From: Xenoacremonium recifei | Lineage: Eukaryota; Ascomycota; Sordariomycetes; Hypocreales; Nectriaceae | Length of the DNA: 64,000 nt | Direction of reading: 5' to 3' | Assembly (NCBI GenBank): GCA_012184525.1 | Contig: WOFQ01000059.1 | Location: 124,001 to 188,000 of the forward strand | Notes under the pieces: model-generated | The model's database searches: none | What the model saw: only the letters and a program-made list of their open reading frames with translations | What the model was told of the DNA's origin: nothing | In this document: positions 55,733 through 64,000 of the stretch, in pieces | Layout of the letters: each line of letters starts with the position of its first letter | Position numbering within the stretch: the first letter of the stretch is position 1 | Translations under genes and position numbers: made by a program

Positions 55733-56790
55733 CTATTTCAGAAGTCGATCGTGGGAGTTTGTTGGGGAGGGCGACATAAATGAGCCCGTAATCATCCACA
55801 GCATGATTACAGTTGCCGTGAAGATGATGAGGCGAAAGAACAGCCTGTCATTTCGTCCCCTTGATTGAATGCGTTCCATCACTGACTCTCGTAGGCTCGA
55901 CACCTGAAAGGCTCGAAGGTACTCGACGTCACAGTCTCGCGCCTTGAGTTCGGCATACCTTCGGTACTCGTCCACGACGGCTTCAGTATTCCATCCGGAA
56001 ACCTTGCGCACCACACCGACGACACAGCCGGTGCGGTGCTTGCCGTGATTGCAGTGGATCAGCAGGGGGTAGTTTTGCTGATCAAAGATGATGCTGAGAA
56101 TCGATCTCATGGTTCGGATGGGGATGGCCTCCTTCTTGGTGCCCTTCATGTTGAAAACAACCTGGCGAATACCGTTCTGAGCCACAAAGGCACCGAGATC
56201 GTGATCCAGCTCATCAGTTTTTACAAGGGTTCTAAAGTTTGTCAGTCAAAGATCCTCGAAGCTTCTTGATGGATCATAGACTCACATAATGGTCTTCAAT
56301 CCCAGACTCTGAATGTAGTCGTAATTGTCGGGTCTGGGATAGCTGCTGCGGTAGACACCTGGAACCACAACGCCAAAGTTGTGGGGTCGCCCATTGAGAG
56401 ACACTGAGCGCTCCGATTGACTGGCGGAAGTGGATGTAGATGAAGATGAAGACATGACTGGAAGACAGGTCAGCACAAATCCTTGGATTCAGGAGCAGAA
56501 GACGTACCGGACACGGAATCGCTCGATCGGCTGTTGTTGGACACGACTTCCTTGGGCGGGAGCGAATTTTGAGAACCAGCAATGGCAGCAGCCTCTTTTA
56601 TGGAAACACCGAAACGAGCCTCTTGAGCGTCTCTTGACTGATGCGATGGCATATCGTCGGTGATCGAACTGCGCGAGCTTCGTCTTGATCGGTAAGAGGT
56701 CTGAGAGGAGATTTGGGAGGAAGTCGGGAGGGGTTCCTGTCGGGAGTCGGGTTCATTTATATAAGCCCGGGAGCTGCGTTTCGAGGCCAT
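55733..56790 (-). CDS. Siw14-like atypical protein tyrosine phosphatase (PFA-DSP family)
   Basis: Three exons (56790-56508, 56457-56286, 56231-55733) give 317 residues. The N-terminal 115 residues are Ser/Arg-rich and disordered. The catalytic part begins with NFGVVVPGVYRSSYPRPDNYDYIQSLGLKTI, the plant-and-fungi atypical DSP signature, and contains the loop HCNHGKHRTG (Cys-x5-Arg). A hydrophobic C-terminal segment (FFRLIIFTATVIMLWMITGSF) probably anchors the protein in a membrane, an addition to yeast Siw14/Oca1-type enzymes. Such phosphatases act on inositol pyrophosphates or stress signalling. Splice sites are canonical. Confidence 0.92.
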
Positions 56791-59700
56791 GGTAGAGTTT
56801 GTTGAGAGAGGCCCGGAGAATTTCAGGGTTGTGTATGTCGGGAGAGTTACTTTTTACTCTGAAAGTATCGTGACGACGTAGAGGATCGTGGGCAGGATGG
56901 GAAGGGCCTGCGGTGGAAGGAGACGTCGGTCGGCGGAGAGAGGTAGAGTCGAGAGGCGGATGTCGATGATTGGAGAGGCCGACGAAGGCGTCTAGAGCGT
57001 GACGGGGATCTAGGCGTCTCGTCCTTTTGAAGTCGAAGTCGCGGGGGTGGACTCAGAAGCAGCCTCGGAGGATGCTCGCTAGACAGCGCAGCGGCCGAAG
57101 TTACAACGTCGTGAGATTCATCTTGACGGAAACGAGGTGGTCCAGAATCTCCATCTTTGTCAGAAGGGGAAACAGGAGAGAGTGAGGGAGCTGGGATCTG
57201 GGCGCGCGTGGGGGTTTATGGCGAATTGCTCGGTGAAGCAGAAGGGACAAGGCTGGGGGAGGATGGGGATGGGATGGGATGTTTGTAGACGAAGCCGAGA
57301 AGAGGGCGAGCGAGCAGGGCAGGGATTAGAGCACAGGCACGGGCGGAAGCAAGTTGGGAACGGCGGAGAGAGAAAGAAAAGACTGGGGACGGGGCAGAGA
57401 GTCTGGGCTGGCAGCGAGGTGGTGACGAGGATGACAAAAAAAGAGGCGCGGCCGGATGGGGAGAGACGAGATGAGACAAACGAGGCCTGAAAGCCTGAGG
57501 AAGCAAAGGGTGGAGATATTTGGGGGCATCTGATTGGGTGATAGCTGGGGTCCTTGCCTGGACGGTGCCGGGTCTGTGCCTCAGGTGCGTTTACAGGGAG
57601 CTGCAGCACTGACGCGGTTGACTTACAGCGGGTTTCCAGGTACGTACTTGCCCCGTGCGCGGCGGGCCAATAGCGGGCGGACCTTGAAAGCCGGCGCCAG
57701 ACCCTGCTAGCCTGGACTCTCTCAGCAGCAGTCAGGAGACGGAGTCAAAGTATAAAACCACGAGCCGGCGGTTGGCAGAAAGCTAATCGTAAGCGAGCCA
57801 AAGAGCCACACGAGCTGGAGCGGGGGAGAGATGTGAAGGAAATTCGAGAGAAATGATGATGATGCCGAGTGAGTTGTATCTCGTCTCGCTTCACTCGGCA
57901 GAGCCTCCAGGGAGCCTCCCAGACACAACAGTGAGGCGGCGAATAACAGGCAAACAACCCGCAGGGATGCCAACTCACGCTGGCTGTCCAACTCTATCAC
58001 CCCCCGGAACCGAGCGTTGGAGCGAAAAAAGGTGGTGTGGTGTAGGCGTCACTGAGCTGAGTGGCCGGCCCTAGGCTTACAGAGTAGCGCTGGGCCTGTC
58101 GAGCCTCGACTCGACACTCCGCGACCAGGACCCTGATTTCGCTCCCGTCGTCATGCCCGTGCAGATCCTGGGCTGTCTGTGTCTTCCCCTCTCGTCGACG
58201 GCTGTGTCGCGGTGCTGGCTGGGCCTGGAATGGCATTGGAGCTGAAAACAGGTCTGGAGGGCCTCTGAGACCGCCCGTCAGATCATGGCCTCCATTTCAC
58301 AAAGACCCCTTCTTTGTGTCGAGTCTGCAGGCGGTACAATGTCCTCAGCATGTCTCTGTCCCCAGCTGTCCGCTTTATTTTGTCTGCCATCTCCCCTGCT
58401 CGCGCTCGCGGCCGATTCGGCGCCACGCCTAGAGACGATCCAGTCCCAGCTCTACCGATCGAACCGTCGATACTTTGCCTCTGCTGGGATTCGCCGCAGC
58501 GATCCAAGTCACGCTGTTTTTTTTTTCCTCCTCTGGTTCTAAATCCGCAGCCCCAGAACTCTACGCAAATCTGTCACCGCGGCACCAGGGCTCTGCCCAC
58601 CACCGACCGACCGTAATTACGGCTGGCTCGGAAATCGGAGTCTCCCAATGGTTTCGATGCTCGGGCTTTTCAGGCGTTGGGGGCCGTCGGCATTACCAAT
58701 ATCACGAGACGCGTTGCCACTGGCGCAGCTTTGTCTGTACACCGAGATGCTGACAGGCGACGTCACTGCTGGATGAGAGATGACTGATGGAGGGGCTGCT
58801 GCTCGTCGTCGCGACGGATCTGTTCCCCGGAGACTTATGAAACTGGGGATCTGCCTGCCATCAGCAGGGCGAGCGTGCTCTGCGGGCGCTCTCCCAGGCT
58901 TCCAGGCTGATTCAGGATGTTCCACCACGCTCATCATCAGGGGCAGTGCCCATTCCTGCAAGATGGCACCCATGGGTGACAACTTATGCCAGATCTCACG
59001 CCTCGTCACAGAGCCCCCAAAGGGTACTTCCACATGCTTCGTCCACAAGCTACGGGTACCTCACCCATGTGCGCTAAAGACCACACTTGCATCTACTTTC
59101 AACCTAAGAAACCTCTACGATGTTGGTAACTTGGATTCTGCATAGGCATTCAGCCATTTCAAGAGATCCAGATCCCGTGGTGGTACCTCCATCACCCTCC
59201 TTCAAGACGCCTTTCAAAATACACTCTACGCCACCCGCCGCACCCGGCTAACCCCCCCGAAGATCTCGAGTCCGTCTGAAACCTGCAGCATCCCACACAC
59301 CGAGCAGCGGGATGCCGTGTCTCACTTGATGAAATCTTCACACCGAGACAGCCACGTAGCCATCGACTATTGATGCCCGACCTGGAGCTGTTCGCTGATC
59401 CCACGTGAAGTCCTGCCCCTTTTGACACCGAGCTGAAGCTCTCGCGAGGCCCTGGCCCTGGCCAGCCCTGGCTGCTGCATGGCTTGCCTCTTCGGGACAC
59501 CGAGATCTCGAGGGCCCGTCCCGGGTGCCGCTGGGGAGCCTTGCTCGGACTGTGTCCCCGGGCCAATGGTCCGGGGTAGGGGACAAGATCCGGCAGGCAA
59601 GAGGTCGCGTGCGACGTCGACAACTCGGTGCTGCATTGGGTATTATTGCGTTCTCGAAATGGGTTCGTCCGCCATCTTCAGCCCGTTCGCGTGTGGGGGT

Positions 59701-60909
59701 TGGGGTCGGGGGGGATGCGCGGGCGCTCCCGCCGTGGTGTTGAGATCCAATGCGAGCGCAAGGAGCCAGGATGATGAAGTAAGTGATAGCTAAACTGGGC
59801 TGTCAATGAAATTGGACGTGCTGGATGCTTGAAACGGTTCAACTCCTGCATTGCTAGCTCTTCTGGTTGGCAATTAGCTCTCATCACTGGCTCGGTAACC
59901 TCCAACAGTTCCCTTCTCGTAATTCTTGCGCAAAAGGCTCTTGGGATTCATCAAGTTCGTGGACAGTCAGCTCAAGAATCTGTCCGTTCATATAGGTTTG
60001 ACTGTAAGCAATGAACCAGAAACTCTTTCCTTGACCTTACCTATTCTTCTAATACTAAAGCTTTCCCTAAGTAACTACATATCCGGTCCCAAATCAGAGT
60101 CATAATCGTCTTCTATTCTAGCCTACCCTATATCTATAGATGGTCCTTAACTTCTATGGATCATGCACTCGACTTTCCATCGATAATGCATTCATGTCTC
60201 TTTATGGATAATCCACATATTTATGGATGCTGCAGCAAGGTCAACTTCGGCAAGGCAGACATCTCCTTTTTCATGCAGGCCGTACTTTCGCCAGAGATGC
60301 AATGCTGGGCTGCGGATTGTCAGATCATCTCGATTATGTCAGAAGCCGGATGCGACTTCGGCGATGCAAGCGATGGAACCGAAGAATTGACCATTCCCGT
60401 CCCAATTCAAGCAAACGTGCTCTTTGTCGTACGAATTATTGGGTTCCGTCAATTTTTTGTTTGTTCTATAGCATACATTCATCAGGTAGATACTTTGTGT
60501 ATTCCTCTTTATCCCGACGAGTCTTTGAGTATCGGAACTACAAGCCCGACCAGGTCTTCCATCCCCACCGGCTTCTGCTCAAAACTGCCTCATACTGTGC
60601 AGCTGCACAACCACGGAATTCCCTCGTCTAATAATCTGCAGCCAATAAAAGAGACAGTCTAGTATTTGCTTATCCGCACATGACGTCGAATGGTGTAATA
60701 CCCCTCCGGGTTGAAGAGGGGTAACGAGTATTTGATCTCCTGCTCTTCCGGCAACTTGACTCTTTTCCTTTTGCATCATCCATTGTCTCCGTGACTCTCT
60801 GCCTGCAACTCCCAAACTTTCCAAACAACAAACAGCTGCTACGATGTGAGCCAGAAACACGAGAATTATGGCACTTTCCACTGTATCTGTCGGATCAAGG
60901 TAACGTTTA
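56791..60909. other. 4.1-kb gene-free region between divergent genes
   Basis: The promoters of the phosphatase gene (minus strand) and THI5 (plus strand) lie here. Many open frames occur on both strands in GC-rich parts (57100-59800), but none shows splice consistency, domains or codon bias. A CT-rich stretch at 58500-58540 and an AT-rich part near 60030-60200 are visible. Confidence 0.5.
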
Positions 60910-61060
60910 AAAGAACGCATCCGGGTGTTCGACCGCTGTGCTTTGTCTCGCTCCATGGCTGGCCTCCTGGTCAGTCCGTGGTCGCAGCTGAGCACGCGGC
61001 GATCTGAGAAATACCGGCGAACTTGATCTGGATAATACCAGCGAAAGGACATGCTTCTTT
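60910..61060 (+). ncRNA. TPP riboswitch (thiamine pyrophosphate aptamer)
   Basis: The P2 and P4/P5 core is recognisable: CTGAGA at 61004-61009, TACCGG (61012-61017), and a GAACTTGATCTGGATAATAC core (61019-61038) followed by CAGCG. P1 pairs AAAGAA and GCAT (60910-60920) with ATGC and TTCTTT (61051-61060); P2 pairs CCGG (60921-60924) with CCGG (61014-61017). P3 is a long extension, with CCGC and GTGCT (60933-60942) pairing to AGCAC and GCGG (60991-60999), as is typical of fungi. It lies inside a probable 5'-UTR intron (donor GTAACG at 60900, acceptor TAG at about 61106), so TPP probably controls splicing, as shown for Neurospora NMT1. Confidence 0.95.
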
Positions 61061-61125
61061 GACATCCATCCCCTCCGCTGTGCTGGTGGCAGACTGACCC
61101 TGGTAGCTTTGCTTGATCCGTCACC

Positions 61126-62302
61126 ATGTCGACTGACAAGATCACGTTCCTCACCAACTGGTAGAACTAACCTCGCAGCTACGATAGTACCGTCACTGAT
61201 GGTCAATAGGCACGCCACCCCGTACCACGCGCCGCTGTATCTGGCTCAGGCCAAGGGCTACTTCAAGGAGGAGGGAATCAAGGTCGCTCTCCTTGAGCCC
61301 AATGACCCGAGCGTAAGCGTGCATGATCCTCACAGCTGGTTCTAATGCTAAACCTCTCAGGATGTCACCGAGATTATCGGCTCCGGCAAAGTCGACCTTG
61401 GTTTCAAGGCCATGATTCATACCCTTGCTGTAAGCATCCCCAAGTGCCTTCTTCATTACCACTACTCACACCATTACCAGGCCAAAGCTCGCAACTTTCC
61501 GGTTCTGTCCATCGGCAGTCTCCTGGATGAGCCCTTCACGGGCGTCGTCTACCTCAAGGACTCGGGCATCACCACCGACTTTCGCTCCCTCAAGGGCAAA
61601 CGGATTGGCTACGTTGGCGAGTTCGGCAAGATCCAGATCGACGAGCTCACCTCGCACTATGGCATGAAGCCCGAGGACTACACTGCGGTTCGCTGCGGGA
61701 TGAACGTCTCCAAGGCTATCATCAAGGGCGAAATTGACGCTGGCATCGGCCTGGAGAATGTCCAGATGGTCGAGCTTGAGGAATGGCTCGTCGCGCAAGG
61801 CCGCCCTAAGACGGACGTCCAGATGCTTCGCATTGACGAGCTCGCCGAGCTGGGCTGCTGCTGCTTCTGCACCATCCTTTACATCGGCAACGAGAAATTC
61901 CTGAGCGAGCACCCGCAGGAGACCCGTGCCTTTTTGCGTGCTGTCAAAAAGGCGACCGACTTTGTCCTCGCCAGCCCCGAGCAGGCCTGGGCCGAGTATG
62001 TCGACTTCAAGCCTGTCATGGGCACGCCGCTGAACCGCAAGATCTTCGAGCGCAGCTTCGCATACTTCTCCAAGGACATGAAGAACGTGAAGCGTGACTG
62101 GGACAAGGTCACGCGTTACGGCAAGCGTCTCGGCGTTCTGGATGAGAACTTCCAACCCAACTACACCAACGAGCTGCTTGAGTGGGTGCTGGAGCCCGAG
62201 TCGAACGATCCCACTGGCGATCAGAAGAAGATTGCACAGCTCCAGCAGGATGTTTGTACCAACGGTGGCTTCAAGAGACTCCACGCTGAGGTGAAGGCTT
62301 AA
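61126..62302 (+). CDS. THI5: THI5/NMT1 pyrimidine synthase for thiamine
   Basis: Exons 61126-61160, 61210-61312, 61361-61429 and 61481-62302 give 342 residues. The start MSTDKITFLTNW is followed after the first intron by the conserved HATPYHAPLYLAQAKGYF block; the CCCFC motif and GLENVQMVELEEW are present, and ELTSHYGM is conserved. The enzyme makes 4-amino-5-hydroxymethyl-2-methylpyrimidine phosphate from a histidine side chain and PLP in the cytosol, a suicide reaction in yeast. The preceding TPP riboswitch indicates repression by thiamine. Codon use is strongly biased, as in highly inducible fungal genes. Confidence 0.97.
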
Positions 62303-62490
62303 GCTAGTTGTTTTACCGGAGGTGATGGATTAACCATGATCTCGGGTGTGATGGGAAATCTACGTCGCTCTTTGCTCTTCTCGTCTCCGTAGTATACCGG
62401 TCACTACGATGCCGTTCGTTTATAGAAGAGCTCTGACCAAAGATGCCAAGAATATACAATTTGAACGTTCAAACATTTCTTACGGACTAC

Positions 62491-63351
62491 CTAGTCTCCT
62501 CTCGATTTCTTTATGATCTGTTCGGCCGCCTCCAGCCCACTTAGCTTTTTCACTGTCCCGTCGAACATGCCATGTGGAAGCACCGATGATAAGCGTGTCA
62601 AAGACGCAGAATGGCCTCTCCAGATCACTGCTGGCGGATTCTTCTTCGTAACATCCTGCACTATGGACTTTGCCCATTGAGAGGCTGAAAGCCCCTCCCC
62701 ATCAAACCCCTCTTGCCGGAGCGACTTCTCTATTATTTCTCGGGCAGGCTCGTAGATGGAACTATCGGGAAGGCGAGGGTGTTCTGATCGTTGAATGTTC
62801 GCTATAAGTTTGGTTTGGACAATTCCGGTCTTTAGTTCTATGACTTTGATACCAAAAGGCTGGAGCTCGAGTCTCATTGTATCAGAGAACATGGCGAACG
62901 CAGCTTTGGAGGAGTTGTATACTGCCTGAAATGGCAGTGCTATGACAGATCCGATCGACGTCTGGTTGACAATCATGGCATCAGGCGACTTGAGCAACAG
63001 TGGCAGAAATGCTTGCGTCATTGCGATATGCGACCACACATTAAGATCGTACAGCTCTTTAGCTTTGGTGATGTTTGTATCGACCACGGGCATGAGGAAC
63101 TGAGAGCCAGCGTTGTTGACTAGGATGTCGAGGCTGGACAGCTGCGCGAGGCAGGACTTAATCGAAGAATCGGATAGAACATCAAGCGTCAATGTTTTGA
63201 TGCCAAGGTCGACGAGATGTTGCATCTTGTCAGGGTTGCGAGCTGTGGCATAGACTCGAAGACCGGCCTCATGGAATGCCACGGCTAAGGCGGCGCCCAT
63301 ACCGCCCTCCGAGCAGCCAGTAATAAGCACTGTTCGTTTCTGATTTGACAT
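62491..63351 (-). CDS. AYR1-like short-chain dehydrogenase/reductase
   Basis: Single exon of 286 residues from the ATG at 63351; an in-frame ATG at 63405 would add 18 residues. The nucleotide-binding TGCSEGGMG motif is at 11-19, NNAG at about 80, then the Asn (LNVWSH), Ser (TSIGS), and YNSSK catalytic residues. The C-terminal part resembles fungal 1-acyl dihydroxyacetone phosphate reductases (AYR1 group), NADPH-dependent enzymes of lipid droplets/ER in phosphatidic-acid synthesis. SDR substrate assignment by eye is tentative; another alcohol or ketone substrate is possible. Confidence 0.85.
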   Translation of the reverse strand: MSNQKRTVLITGCSEGGMGAALAVAFHEAGLRVYATARNPDKMQHLVDLGIKTLTLDVLSDSSIKSCLAQLSSLDILVNNAGSQFLMPVVDTNITKAKELYDLNVWSHIAMTQAFLPLLLKSPDAMIVNQTSIGSVIALPFQAVYNSSKAAFAMFSDTMRLELQPFGIKVIELKTGIVQTKLIANIQRSEHPRLPDSSIYEPAREIIEKSLRQEGFDGEGLSASQWAKSIVQDVTKKNPPAVIWRGHSASLTRLSSVLPHGMFDGTVKKLSGLEAAEQIIKKSRGD

Positions 63352-64000
63352 ATCCAATTGCAGAAATATTACTTTGTTCGATTTTAACTGTTCCGATATT
63401 CTCATTGAATGATAGTAAGACTTACACGAGTTGGATATATTGATGGAACGGAGCCGGAGACGGAGCTAGTTTTAGCACGGACTGGTCCGTGATAGCTTCG
63501 CGGGTTAATAGGGTCCGACTCAGGTTGCTCTATATCATCGGCATCGGGAGAACCTAAAGTTTCAGAACATGCTCGTTCAACCGACGGCCGAATGAAAGCC
63601 CCATGGTGAGATGTAATCTAAATTAACAAATATAACAAATGTATCACGATAATCATGAGTCTGAAGGACCCGTATTTTACGACAGAGGATGCGATTGTCT
63701 TCACAGGCTCCTGCTAATAAGTATGTTGTATTGCAGTGATGCATCATCTCACTACCAAGGTTCAGACTATGCGTATCTTATACTCTCTCTCTGGGCCGAG
63801 ATATTCTCCGACATTCAATAGCCCCTTGCAGAATGGCCGCGATACTCAGAACTATCAACGAAACCACACGGCTCGAAGTTGATGAATTCGGGCCGCTCAG
63901 AGTGAGGATTAAAGATCGCGTGTATTGACAGGAGGCGGGAACTTTCGATCGCAGTCATAGTCTCGACGCTTATCATTATACAATGGAAGAAGGTACATGT
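63352..64000. other. Intergenic at right edge
   Basis: No complete gene. A short plus-strand frame starts at 63833 (MAAILRTINETTRLEVDEFG) and stops at 63929. Its sequence faintly recalls the start of fumarase/aspartase-family enzymes, so it could be a first exon or a fragment of a gene mostly beyond the window. Confidence 0.35.

Noticed and set aside
57160..57609. 149-codon minus-strand frame, Pro/Ser/Phe-rich
   Set aside because: Low-complexity product from a GC/CT-biased promoter region; overlapping frames of similar size exist.
60156..60662. 168-codon open frame before THI5
   Set aside because: AT-rich random-looking product, no conserved features, and it lies in the THI5 promoter.
61466..62284. 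272-codon antisense frame over THI5
   Set aside because: A shadow caused by the strong codon bias of THI5.
1..64000. CRISPR arrays or complete transposable elements
   Set aside because: No regular spacer-repeat arrays and no intact transposase, integrase or reverse transcriptase were recognised; only small repeats and remnants.

Overview
This window is nuclear DNA of a filamentous ascomycete, probably a Sordariomycete. The evidence is short GT-AG introns (about 45-110 nt) in most genes, lineage-typical families (UstYa/DUF3328, RTA1-like, Zn2Cys6 regulators, striatin/PRO11), a fungal THI5 gene carrying an intronic TPP riboswitch, and damage resembling repeat-induced point mutation (RIP). Exon models were built by hand from splice sites, phase and family conservation. 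No database search was run.

Region 1 (1-8.8 kb): the 3' part of an MFS monocarboxylate-type transporter, a secreted NTF2-like protein, a six-exon UstYa-type oxidase, and an 86-residue secreted peptide with Tyr/Gly/Lys repeats. These could form a small secondary-metabolite or RiPP-like locus. A three-exon, very divergent histone H3-like gene follows.

Region 2 (9-17.5 kb) is an accessory, decayed island. It holds three members of one F-box family on the minus strand (one heavily degraded, one intact, one with a single internal stop), a degraded GH3 beta-glucosidase remnant, an unknown basic protein, a pyrimidine tandem repeat and degenerate TTAGGG-like repeats.

Region 3 (18-37 kb) is mixed. 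It has an RTA1-like membrane protein, an acidic protein rich in SUMO-consensus motifs, and an alpha/beta hydrolase, a sugar isomerase/epimerase and a Zn2Cys6 regulator that look like a small catabolic module. It continues with a GH1 beta-glucosidase, an unknown gene with an internal stop, an AIM19-like protein, a second Zn2Cys6 regulator and small unknown proteins.

Region 4 (38-64 kb) is mostly conserved housekeeping: PHO88/SND3, RAD14/XPA, striatin/PRO11, a 14-exon argininosuccinate synthase, tRNA-Asp, MRE11, a Siw14-like phosphatase, THI5 with its TPP riboswitch, and an AYR1-like SDR. It is interrupted at 52.5-55 kb by an F-box gene, a SNF2 helicase pseudogene and a second TTAGGG-like repeat patch.

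The most unusual items are the divergent H3 variant, the UstYa/repetitive-peptide pair, the SUMO-motif protein, and the link between TTAGGG-like patches and decayed genes.
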